Positions 5,903-13,758 of a stretch of 13,772 nucleotides of DNA are shown here, in pieces (within the stretch, counting starts at the first letter, position 1; each line of letters begins with the position of its first letter). Source of the stretch: Thermoplasmatota archaeon. Its GTDB lineage: Archaea; Thermoplasmatota; E2; DHVEG-1. The stretch spans positions 1 through 13,772 of the forward strand of contig JAGXLH010000041.1 of NCBI GenBank assembly GCA_018334795.1, given 5' to 3'. A program made the translations under genes and the position numbers. A model generated the notes under the pieces. That model had not been told where the DNA came from and ran no database searches. It was given only the letters and a program-made list of their open reading frames with translations.

Positions 5903-6946
5903 ATGAAATATAAACTTGCTTTTATAGGATATGGAGTAGTAGCACAAGGTCTCACGGAGATTCTCATTGAAAAAGAAGAAATATTGAAGGAAAAATATGA
6001 TTTGGAATTTGCAGTTGTTGCCATTTCAGATATAAAGAAAGGATCTGTGTATGATGAAAACGGATTGGATATGAAAAATATATTAGAATTAGTAAGACAA
6101 GGAAAACAGATTGATAAATATCCTTCAGGGATTAAAGGGATGGATAGTGTTCAAACAATTAAGGAAACAAATGCAGATGTTATTGTTGAAGTGACATTTA
6201 CCGATGTTAAGACCGGTGAACCAGCGCTCACTCATATTAAAACAGCATTAGAAAACAAAAAACATGTCATATCTACCAATAAAGGACCTGTGGTAAAAAA
6301 GGCAGGAGAATTATTACAATTAGCAGAAAAAAATGGGGTATCTTACGGTTTCGAAGGAGTTGTTCTTGCGGGAACTCCAGCAATTAATCTAGCACAATAT
6401 ACTCTTGCTGGAAACACTATTTCGGGATTTAAAGGAATTTTGAATGGTACCACGAACTATATTCTTACCCAAATGGAAAATGGTATGTCGTATGATGAAG
6501 CATTAGAAAAAGCTCAAGAACTTGGTTATGCTGAAGCAGATCCTACCGGAGATGTAGAAGGTCTTGACGCATTGGGAAAAGTCGTGATTCTTTGCAATGT
6601 TATATTAGGAAAAAAGATAACATGGGATCAAGTTGAAAGGAAAGGAATTACGAATATTTCAATTGATGATATAAAGAAAGCAAAGCAAGAAGGGAAACGC
6701 TGGAAGTTAATTGGAAAAGCAGAGATTAAACAGGATGGTTCACTTTTCGCTCAGGTTCTTCCTGAACGATTGCCATTAACTGATCCTCTAGCAGGTGTCA
6801 TGGATGCAACGAATGCATTAACCTATCACACAGATGAGCTTGGTTCAATTACAATAGTTGGACCTGGAGCTGGAAAAAGAGAAACCGGTTTTTCCTTGTT
6901 GATAGATTTGATAAATATTAATGCTAACCTTACCTCCAAAAAATAA
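5903..6946 (+). CDS. hom: Homoserine dehydrogenase (no ACT domain)
   Basis: NAD(P)-dependent interconversion of aspartate 4-semialdehyde and homoserine, 347 residues, the normal size of the form lacking a regulatory ACT domain. The N-terminal Rossmann loop is GYGVVAQG (9-16), with Ala where the third Gly of GxGxVG usually sits. STNKGPV (124-130) carries the conserved Lys127. The family signature GILNGTTNYIL spans 178-188, followed by EADPTGDVEGLDALGKV (211-227) with the expected catalytic Asp222 and Lys226. GPGAGKRETGFSLL (320-333) closes the catalytic domain. The start has GGGGG (5890-5894) upstream and lies two bases after the stop of the unknown gene. Company with an aldehyde dehydrogenase and an aminotransferase, rather than threonine synthase or homoserine kinase, leaves a catabolic role open. 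A paralogue with a related substrate is possible. Confidence 0.88.
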   Translation: MKYKLAFIGYGVVAQGLTEILIEKEEILKEKYDLEFAVVAISDIKKGSVYDENGLDMKNILELVRQGKQIDKYPSGIKGMDSVQTIKETNADVIVEVTFTDVKTGEPALTHIKTALENKKHVISTNKGPVVKKAGELLQLAEKNGVSYGFEGVVLAGTPAINLAQYTLAGNTISGFKGILNGTTNYILTQMENGMSYDEALEKAQELGYAEADPTGDVEGLDALGKVVILCNVILGKKITWDQVERKGITNISIDDIKKAKQEGKRWKLIGKAEIKQDGSLFAQVLPERLPLTDPLAGVMDATNALTYHTDELGSITIVGPGAGKRETGFSLLIDLININANLTSKK

Positions 6947-6976
6947 AGAAAAAAATTGATTTGGATGTGTTGAACT

Positions 6977-8398
6977 ATGAAAATGTTATTAGATGGTAAA
7001 TGGGAAGAAAGATCAAAAAAGATAACCGTAACTAACCCAGCTGATGGATCCGTTGTTGATACTGTGCCGCAAGCAAATGAAGATGATGTAAAACTGGCCC
7101 TTTCCTCTGCAATGAATGGCTTTGAAGAAATAAAATCATTAAGCGTTCACAAACGAGCTGAAATATTATATAAAACTGCTGAACTCTTAAAACAACAAAA
7201 AAAAGAGTTTGCAACAATTCTTGCTAAAGAAAGTTCAAAAACGATTACTGAAGCTACAGGTGAAGTTAATCGATGTATCAATACATTAACCGTATCAGCT
7301 GAAGAATCTAAAAGAATTCTTGGAGAAACTATTCCTTTTGATTCTTTTCCGGGTGGTGAAGGAAAAAAAGGATATTATTATCGATTTCCTATTGGCATTA
7401 TTTTAGCAATCACGCCATTTAATGATCCATTAAATCTCGTTGCTCATAAACTTGGTCCCGCATTTGCCGGAGGAAATGCAGTAATTTTAAAACCTGCAAC
7501 GGTTACTCCCTTGTCCGCATTAAAACTTGCTGAAATATTTATCAAAGCAGGGCTTCCACCGAAAGCATTACAGGTGTTAACTGGACCTGGGAGTAAACTA
7601 GGGCAACCTTTGATAACTGATAAACGAGTACGAATGGTTTCTTTTACTGGAGGGGTTGAAACTGGTGAAAAAATTACGAAAATAGCAGGTATTAAAAAAA
7701 TCGGTATGGAGTTAGGCTCAGATTCTCCAGTTATCGTTTGGAAGGATGCCGATCTTTCCAAAGCGGTATCATCTTGTGTTTCAGGTAGCTTTTGGGCAGC
7801 TGGTCAGAATTGTATTGGAGTACAACGTCTTTATGTTCATAAGGATATTTATAATGATTTTAAACAGCAGTTTATCAGTCAAACAAAAGAATATAAAATT
7901 GGTGATAAACTCGATGAAACTACTGATATGGGGCCATTGATCACTGAAAAGGAGGCAAAACGAGTAGAAGCATGGATTCGAGAAGCTGAACAGAAAGGAG
8001 CTCGGATTCTCACAGGTGGCAATCGTACTGATGCTTTCGTTGAACCCACCGTCTTAGAAAATGTTTCAGAGAATACAACCATTCATAAAGAAGAAGTATT
8101 TGGACCGGTGGTGAATTTATATCAAATCGATGATTTTGAGGATGCTATCAAGAAAGCAAACTCATTACCATATGGGTTACATGCTGCAGTTTTTACGGAA
8201 AATATTAATCTTGCCTTCAAAGCGGCCTATTCTTTAGATTGTGGAAGTGTAATAATTAATGATTCAACTGATTACCGGCTCGATTCAATGCCGTTTGGAG
8301 GAGTGAAAAAATCTGGTATCGGCAGAGAAGGCATTAAATTTTCACTTCAAGAAATGACCGAACCAAAAGTTATTTGTTTTGATGTTTCGAAAACATAA
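6977..8398 (+). CDS. NAD(P)-dependent aldehyde dehydrogenase, lactaldehyde/y4uC-like clade
   Basis: Oxidises an aldehyde to the carboxylic acid with NAD(P), 473 residues, full family length. Catalytic residues are all present: Asn149 in ITPFNDP, Lys172 in LKPA, Glu245 in MELGSDSP, and nucleophile Cys279 in GQNCIG. The cofactor motif reads SFTGGVETG (222-230) and the late EEVFGPVV motif is at 372-379. The C-terminal NDSTDYRLDSMPFGG (428-442) and EMTEPK ending resemble the archaeal/bacterial group around lactaldehyde and y4uC-type enzymes more than classical betaine or acetaldehyde enzymes. The substrate is unknown; aspartate semialdehyde or a related amino-aldehyde would suit the preceding homoserine dehydrogenase, by inference. 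The gene lies 30 bases after that gene with only a weak GGATGTG ribosome binding site, and an in-frame ATG two codons in is an alternative start. Confidence 0.9.
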   Translation: MKMLLDGKWEERSKKITVTNPADGSVVDTVPQANEDDVKLALSSAMNGFEEIKSLSVHKRAEILYKTAELLKQQKKEFATILAKESSKTITEATGEVNRCINTLTVSAEESKRILGETIPFDSFPGGEGKKGYYYRFPIGIILAITPFNDPLNLVAHKLGPAFAGGNAVILKPATVTPLSALKLAEIFIKAGLPPKALQVLTGPGSKLGQPLITDKRVRMVSFTGGVETGEKITKIAGIKKIGMELGSDSPVIVWKDADLSKAVSSCVSGSFWAAGQNCIGVQRLYVHKDIYNDFKQQFISQTKEYKIGDKLDETTDMGPLITEKEAKRVEAWIREAEQKGARILTGGNRTDAFVEPTVLENVSENTTIHKEEVFGPVVNLYQIDDFEDAIKKANSLPYGLHAAVFTENINLAFKAAYSLDCGSVIINDSTDYRLDSMPFGGVKKSGIGREGIKFSLQEMTEPKVICFDVSKT

Positions 8399-8410
8399 AA
8401 AGGTGAAATA

Positions 8411-9586
8411 ATGAATCGTTCTATTGCTGGAGAGTTCTCAAAATTACGAGGAGAACCTCCTTTAAAATATCTTGCAAAAGCAAATCAGATGGAAGCTGAA
8501 GGCCATGATATGATTCGATTTGAAATCGGACAACCTGATTTTGATACCCCTGCCGTCGTTAAAAATGAAGCAAAAAAAGCACTTGATGAGGGATTTACTC
8601 ATTATGTTCCCACAGATGGTATCCCAGAGTTAAAGGAAGCGATTCAAGAAGATATTGAAAAAACGAGAGGGTTTAAACCTGATCTCGATCAGATTATGGT
8701 TCTACCCGGTGCCAAACCAGGATTGTTTTTTGGTATTATGGCAACGGTTCAACAGGGCGATGAGGTCATTTATCAAAATCCATTTTATTTTACCTATGAT
8801 TCCATGATTGGTTTTCTGGGGGCTAAAAAAAATCAGATTTCCTTGTTTGAACAAGATGAGTTTCGTATGACTCCTGATCAAGTGCAAGAGAAGATGTCTG
8901 ATGAGACAAAACTAATTCTATTGAATTCACCACAGAATCCAACGGGTGGAGTATTAAATAAAAATGATGTGAAGGCTATTGCTGAGCTTGCTGAAGAACA
9001 TAACGCCTATGTACTTTCTGATGAGATTTATAGCAAGATGCTCTATGATGGGCAAACACATTATTCTCCTGCTTATTTGGATGAATGTAAAGAACGAACG
9101 ATGATTGTTGATGGATTTTCAAAAGCATATTCAATGACCGGTTGGCGTCTTGGATATATTGTTGCTCCTAAAGAAATCATTCATAAAATCGATTTGTTAT
9201 TTGCTGATGTTGGTTCATGTACCACTTCTTTTGTTCAAAAAGGGGGAGTTTCTGCGTTACATCACGGTCAGAGTTTTGTTGATTCTATTATGGCTAAATT
9301 TGCTGAAAGACGAAAGGCTATTGTGACAGGGCTCAATGAGGTTCCAGGGTTTAGTTGTATCTATCCAAAAGGAGCATTTTATGTGTTTCCAAATATTTCA
9401 AAAACTGGGATGAAAAGTGAAGCGTTAGCAAATTATATCATAGAGGAAGCGAAAGTGTGTTTATTGCCAGGTACTGCTTTTGGCAGTCAAGGTGAAGGGT
9501 TTCTACGGCTTTCTTATGCTTCTTCATTGGAAAGTATCCATGAAGGAATTAAACGGCTAAAAAAAGCTATGGAAAAAGTAATATAG
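8411..9586 (+). CDS. Class I PLP-dependent aminotransferase (aspartate aminotransferase-like)
   Basis: Transfers amino groups between an amino acid and a 2-oxoacid, probably aspartate or an aromatic/alanine-type substrate, with 2-oxoglutarate as partner. It is 391 residues long, normal for fold type I, subgroup I-gamma. Visible motifs are GQPDFDTP (40-47), NSPQNPTGG (172-180) with PLP-ring-contacting Asn176, SDEIY (203-207) with Asp204, the Schiff-base Lys238 in GFSKAYSMTGWRLGY (235-249), and substrate-carboxylate Arg366 in LRLSYA. AAGGTGA lies six bases before the ATG, and the gap after the aldehyde dehydrogenase is only 12 bases, so it belongs to the same operon and is apparently its last gene. 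Substrate cannot be told from sequence by eye; its position suggests it closes a route between aspartate-family amino acids and oxoacids. Confidence 0.92.
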   Translation: MNRSIAGEFSKLRGEPPLKYLAKANQMEAEGHDMIRFEIGQPDFDTPAVVKNEAKKALDEGFTHYVPTDGIPELKEAIQEDIEKTRGFKPDLDQIMVLPGAKPGLFFGIMATVQQGDEVIYQNPFYFTYDSMIGFLGAKKNQISLFEQDEFRMTPDQVQEKMSDETKLILLNSPQNPTGGVLNKNDVKAIAELAEEHNAYVLSDEIYSKMLYDGQTHYSPAYLDECKERTMIVDGFSKAYSMTGWRLGYIVAPKEIIHKIDLLFADVGSCTTSFVQKGGVSALHHGQSFVDSIMAKFAERRKAIVTGLNEVPGFSCIYPKGAFYVFPNISKTGMKSEALANYIIEEAKVCLLPGTAFGSQGEGFLRLSYASSLESIHEGIKRLKKAMEKVI

Positions 9587-9749
9587 TATGAGAGAGTAAA
9601 ATATAATAAACAAATGTTAATTTAGTAATCCCTCACCGGACTAACCATTTTTATTATGTTTTAAAAGCCCAGTAATCCTTATATGGAGGAATCAAATACC
9701 AGATTGCTCCAAAAAAAGAATACACAAGAAAATGAAAAAAGGTGATTTT
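9587..9749 (+). promoter_or_regulatory. Promoter region of the hydrogenase operon
   Basis: A 163-base gap without a coding region. A T-rich stretch at 9648-9660 could end the preceding operon. Two TATA-like boxes follow, TTTTAAAA (9659-9666) and CTTATATGG (9678-9686). The second would start transcription near 9710 and give a leader of about 40 bases that keeps the AAGGTGAT ribosome binding site before ATG 9750. A GGAGGA at 9685-9690 has no start codon at a useful distance and is probably fortuitous. Confidence 0.45.
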
Positions 9750-11678
9750 ATGAAGGTTATATCAAAACAAGACTTCAATGATTTTATTACAACATTAATC
9801 AATGATGGATCTTTAGATGTTCATGGTGTCAAAGCAAAAGATGAAAAATTCGTTTTTGGTGAATTAGAATCAAGTGATGATTTACGTCTTGACTACGACA
9901 CAACAATTCTTCCCCCAAAAAAATATTTTATGCCTCAATATGAAACTTTGATGAAATGTTCCTTAAAATCACCTTTTGATATTAAAGAGAAAAAACCTCA
10001 AAAACCGTTGGTGTTAATCGGTGTTCATCCCTACGATATAATTGCAATTAACCAAATGGATGCATATTATTGCAATGATGATGTTTCAAAATCTTATTTG
10101 GATCGAAGAAAAAACACCATTCTCATTGGATCTGATGTCCTCAATATACATGATAAAGCGTTTTTCGGAAGTATGAACACAGGCCAGGTTGAGAATGGAT
10201 ACGATTTGTTTTTAACAGATCTTGATGACAAGGTAGTTATAGAAATCAAATCAAAAAAAGGAGAAGATTTACTCAATAAAGCAGCGATGGTACGTGAGGC
10301 AAGTGACGTTGAAAAGCAAAAAGTCACCGCAATTCGAACTGCTGCTCAAGGAAGAGCAAAACGAGGGATGAAAATCGAACCAAAACAATGGTATAGTTTA
10401 CTCGATCAAAACTATACTAGTAAAGTTTGGAAAGATCAATCTGATAAATGTCTTGCTTGTGGAACTTGCACTCTTGTGTGCCCGACTTGTTTCTGTTATG
10501 ATGTTAATGATGAAATTGATTTGAAGGGAAATAGTAAACGAGTTCGAACGTGGGATGGTTGTTTACTCCGACAATTCTCAGAGGTAGCTGGAGGAGAGGT
10601 CTTTCGTGAAGACATTAAAGACAGATACCGACACCGTTTTTTCAGAAAAGGAAAATATCTACCTGATCGGTTAGGATTTACTGCGTGTGTTGGATGTGGC
10701 CGGTGTTCAACTCAGTGCATCCCAGATATTGCCGATCCAGTAAAAGTAATGAATTTAGTTTTTGATAATTCTGAAACTTTTATTCAAGATGAAGATAAGC
10801 AACCAAAATCTATTTCATTAGATGCCATAGAAATCGATGAAGATGAAGCTACCCCATTGCATCATCCGTTTCCAGCAACGATAACAAAAATCGAGGATTT
10901 AACGGAACGGGAGAAACTTTTTGAAATTGAATTGGATTCAGGAGAAAAACTAGGTCATGAACCTGGACAATTCGTTGAAGTTTCAATTATGGGTGTTGGT
11001 GAAGCACCAATTTCAATTGCATCACCACCAAAAAGAAAACGATTTGACTTGGTTATACGTAATGTTGGAGAAGTTACAAATAAGCTTCATGAAATGAAAA
11101 AAGGTGATAAAGTTGGTATTCGGGGTCCTTTTGGTACCGGATTTGATGTTGATCAATATAAGGGCCGGGATTTATTATTTATAGCCGCGGGTCTTGGTTT
11201 GCCCCCATTACGATCCTTGATTGCTCATGTTCTTGATAAGGATAATAGAAAGGATTACGGTAAAGTAACTATTCTTCATGGGTGTAAAGAGCCGTGTGAA
11301 GTGTTATTTGATAGTGAGATTGGAAAATGGCAAGAAATTGAAAATGTGAACGTTTTAAGAACAGTTGATCGGTGCCCTGAAGGTGAATGTTGGGATGGTG
11401 ATATTGGCTTAATAACAAAATTAATACCAAAATCTAATTTTGATCAAAAAAATACGTTTTGTATGATTATTGGACCGCCAGTCGTCTATCCATTTTGCAT
11501 TCAAATTCTTCTTGATCTTAGTGTTCCTGAAGAAAGAATCATTGTTTCTCTTGAACGGCGAATGAAATGTGGCGTGGGAAAATGTGGACATTGTCAAATC
11601 AATAATTTGTATGTGTGTAAGGATGGACCAGTGTTTAATTATAAAGATATTAAGGATTTACCGGAGGCATTTGAATGA
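9750..11678 (+). CDS. hydBG: Fused beta-gamma subunit (HydB-HydG) of group 3b [NiFe] hydrogenase
   Basis: One 642-residue protein joins two subunits that are separate in Pyrococcus. Residues 1-345 correspond to HydB, with two iron-sulfur motifs: Cys234/237/240/244 and Cys313/316/319/323. An acidic linker spans about 345-370. Residues 372-642 correspond to HydG, a ferredoxin-NADP reductase-like module with FAD-site APISIASPP (419-427), GPFGTGF (459-465), NAD(P)-site AAGLGLPPLRSL (479-490), and a terminal 2Fe-2S motif with Cys607/611/614/623 in the characteristic LERRMKCGVGKCGHC context. It passes electrons between the hydrogenase core and NAD(P)H in the cytosol. The frame opens at ATG 9732, but ATG 9750 is preferred because AAGGTGAT precedes it closely. 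It overlaps hydD by 4 bp (ATGA), so all subunits should be made in step. Confidence 0.92.
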   Translation: MKVISKQDFNDFITTLINDGSLDVHGVKAKDEKFVFGELESSDDLRLDYDTTILPPKKYFMPQYETLMKCSLKSPFDIKEKKPQKPLVLIGVHPYDIIAINQMDAYYCNDDVSKSYLDRRKNTILIGSDVLNIHDKAFFGSMNTGQVENGYDLFLTDLDDKVVIEIKSKKGEDLLNKAAMVREASDVEKQKVTAIRTAAQGRAKRGMKIEPKQWYSLLDQNYTSKVWKDQSDKCLACGTCTLVCPTCFCYDVNDEIDLKGNSKRVRTWDGCLLRQFSEVAGGEVFREDIKDRYRHRFFRKGKYLPDRLGFTACVGCGRCSTQCIPDIADPVKVMNLVFDNSETFIQDEDKQPKSISLDAIEIDEDEATPLHHPFPATITKIEDLTEREKLFEIELDSGEKLGHEPGQFVEVSIMGVGEAPISIASPPKRKRFDLVIRNVGEVTNKLHEMKKGDKVGIRGPFGTGFDVDQYKGRDLLFIAAGLGLPPLRSLIAHVLDKDNRKDYGKVTILHGCKEPCEVLFDSEIGKWQEIENVNVLRTVDRCPEGECWDGDIGLITKLIPKSNFDQKNTFCMIIGPPVVYPFCIQILLDLSVPEERIIVSLERRMKCGVGKCGHCQINNLYVCKDGPVFNYKDIKDLPEAFE

Positions 11679-12448
11679 AACCAAAAATTGCCTTTTTTGA
11701 TTTTGCGAGTTGTGAAGGATGTCAATTGCAAGTTGCTAATCTTGAAGAAAGTGTGATTGATGTTGCTGAAGTCGTTGATGTTGTTGAATTCAGAGAAGTA
11801 ATGACTAACAAAGCTGAATCATATGATATTGCATTTATCGAAGGAAGTATCACTCGGCCCATTGATGAAAAAAGATTAAAGGCCATTCGTAAGAAAACAA
11901 AAACATTAGTTGCACTTGGAACATGTGCTCATCTTGGTGGTGTACAGCGATTAAGTAATCAATGGAGTGCTAAAGAAAATCTTAAAGAGGTTTACCCGGA
12001 CGCTAAAGAAAAGGATATTAATAAAAATGAGTTTTTTGAAAAACCTCATCATAAAGCTGTTGATGAAGTCGTCAAAGTTGATTATGTGATTCCGGGTTGT
12101 CCCATTGATCGAACAGAATTTATCAAAGTCCTGGTCGCATTGATTCATGGAAAAAAACCTCCAATACCTGATTATCCTGTTTGTGTTGAATGTAAAAAGA
12201 AAGAAAACATTTGTTTGTTTACTATTGGAAAGTTCTGTATGGGCCCAATTGCTCGGGCGGGTTGTGGAGCGATTTGTCCATCTCACGGAAGTGAATGTGA
12301 GGCCTGTCGAGGATATATTAGTCATCCTCATGAACGAGCTCAAATAGATGTGCTTGAAGATTGTGGCTTGTCTGCTGATGAGATTATGCATCGGAAAACC
12401 ATGTTTACCTATAAGTATGTTGAAAAAGAAAAGGAGGAATCAAAATGA
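11675..12448 (+). CDS. hydD: Group 3b [NiFe] hydrogenase small (delta) subunit
   Basis: Iron-sulfur small subunit that relays electrons from the NiFe site, 257 residues, near the size of Pyrococcus HydD. The proximal cluster ligands are Cys13 and Cys16 in ASCEGC, Cys84 in LGTC and Cys142 in PGCP. Residues 170-211 hold a further cysteine-rich region (Cys170, 173, 180, 188, 197, 201, 208, 211), enough for two more 4Fe-4S clusters. There is no twin-arginine signal peptide, which fits a cytosolic group 3 enzyme rather than a membrane-bound uptake hydrogenase. GGAGG precedes the start. The gene overlaps the fused beta-gamma gene upstream and hydA downstream by ATGA in both cases. Confidence 0.94.
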   Translation: MKPKIAFFDFASCEGCQLQVANLEESVIDVAEVVDVVEFREVMTNKAESYDIAFIEGSITRPIDEKRLKAIRKKTKTLVALGTCAHLGGVQRLSNQWSAKENLKEVYPDAKEKDINKNEFFEKPHHKAVDEVVKVDYVIPGCPIDRTEFIKVLVALIHGKKPPIPDYPVCVECKKKENICLFTIGKFCMGPIARAGCGAICPSHGSECEACRGYISHPHERAQIDVLEDCGLSADEIMHRKTMFTYKYVEKEKEESK

Positions 12449-13758
12449 GCGCTGCAAAAGAAGTATCCATTAATGTTGAACATCTCACACGAGTGGAAGG
12501 TCATGGAAACATTGTGCTTAATGCAAAGAATGGAGATGTGAAAAAAATAGAATGGCAAGTTTCTGAAGCTCCTCGTTTTTTTGAATCATTTGTACGAAAT
12601 AGACCATATACTGAATTGTCTCATCTTACCTCTCGAATATGTGGGATTTGTTCCATTGGTCATGCACTTGCTTCATTAAAAGCAACTGAGAATGCAATGG
12701 ATATTAAGATTTCCAAACAAACTAAACTATTGAGAAAAATAGCATTGCATGGAGAAAACATGCAGAGTCATATTTTACATGTAGGCTATCTTGTTGCTCC
12801 TGATTTATTTAAAGTTGGGAGTGTCTTTCCATTGATTTCTTCAGCTCCTGAAACCGTTAAAAAAATCATTAGACTACATCGTCTTGCTAATGAAATGAGC
12901 GAACTTTTATGTGGACGAACCACTCATCCAATTAGTCTTGTCCCTGGTGGTTTTTCTGAAATTCCTTCGGAAAAACAATTACAGAATCTAAAAAAACGGT
13001 TAGTAGAGAGTCTTCCAACATGTACTGAAGTGGCAAATGTGATTTTAGATAATGCTCACATGCTACCGCATTTCACTCGGGAAACAGAATACATTGGTCT
13101 TACTAGTAAAGATGAATATGCATTGTATGATGGTATTGTTGGATCAACTGATACGGGTACGCATCCAGTAAAAGATTATGAATCCGTGGTCAATGAATTT
13201 GTTGTTCCTCAGTCCACAGCAAAGTATACTAAGCACAACCGGGAAAGTTATATGGTTGGAGCATTAGCTCGATTTAATTTAAATGCTGATTTACTCAGTC
13301 CTTCAGCTAAGGAACTAGCCAAAAAATTTGATTTACAACCAATAAACTATAATCCATTCATGAACAATATCGCACAAATCGTTGAATATGTTCATTCCGT
13401 TGAAGATAGCATTCAACTTATTGACACCATTTTGGATCAAGGTTTGAAGTGTGATGAAAAACCAACAAAGTTTGTAATCAAGAAAGGTCGTGGTGTTGGA
13501 GCTATTGAAGTACCAAGGGGTATTCTATTTCATGATTATACCTATAACAAAGAAGGTATTTGCACCAAAGCAAATTGTGTGATTCCAACGAATCAAAATC
13601 ATAACAATATTCAAAAGGACATGGAAGTCTTTGCACCGGACCTTTTAGAAAAACCTAAAGATGAAATCACGTTGAACTTAGAAATGCTGGTTCGAGCTTA
13701 TGATCCATGTATTTCATGTAGCACACATTATTTAGATGTGAAATTCGTTGATGAATAA
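12445..13758 (+). CDS. hydA: Group 3b [NiFe] hydrogenase large (alpha) catalytic subunit
   Basis: Carries the NiFe(CN)2CO centre that makes or splits H2; group 3b enzymes couple this to NAD(P)(H), and some also reduce sulfur. It is 437 residues long, close to Pyrococcus HydA. LTRVEGHGNI (14-23) is the N-terminal family motif, RICGIC (64-69) supplies nickel ligands Cys66 and Cys69, and DPCISCSTH (420-428) supplies Cys422 and Cys425. Nine residues follow His428 and form a removable C-terminal tail, the normal sign that a maturation protease processes the subunit. All four nickel cysteines are intact, so this is not an Ech/complex I-type degenerate relative. GGAGG precedes the ATG, and the gene overlaps hydD by 4 bp. 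No maturation genes are inside the window. Confidence 0.95.
   Translation: MSAAKEVSINVEHLTRVEGHGNIVLNAKNGDVKKIEWQVSEAPRFFESFVRNRPYTELSHLTSRICGICSIGHALASLKATENAMDIKISKQTKLLRKIALHGENMQSHILHVGYLVAPDLFKVGSVFPLISSAPETVKKIIRLHRLANEMSELLCGRTTHPISLVPGGFSEIPSEKQLQNLKKRLVESLPTCTEVANVILDNAHMLPHFTRETEYIGLTSKDEYALYDGIVGSTDTGTHPVKDYESVVNEFVVPQSTAKYTKHNRESYMVGALARFNLNADLLSPSAKELAKKFDLQPINYNPFMNNIAQIVEYVHSVEDSIQLIDTILDQGLKCDEKPTKFVIKKGRGVGAIEVPRGILFHDYTYNKEGICTKANCVIPTNQNHNNIQKDMEVFAPDLLEKPKDEITLNLEMLVRAYDPCISCSTHYLDVKFVDE

Noticed and set aside
7444..7761. 105-codon minus-strand open frame within the aldehyde dehydrogenase
   Set aside because: Antisense to a segment with intact catalytic motifs, and no ribosome binding site or family resemblance.
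9685..9690. GGAGGA as the ribosome binding site of a small leader peptide before the hydrogenase operon
   Set aside because: No ATG, GTG or TTG follows at a usable distance with a meaningful open frame.
11951..12391. 146-codon open frame on the minus strand
   Set aside because: It lies wholly antisense to hydD, whose cysteine motifs prove the plus-strand frame. The translation has no recognisable domain.
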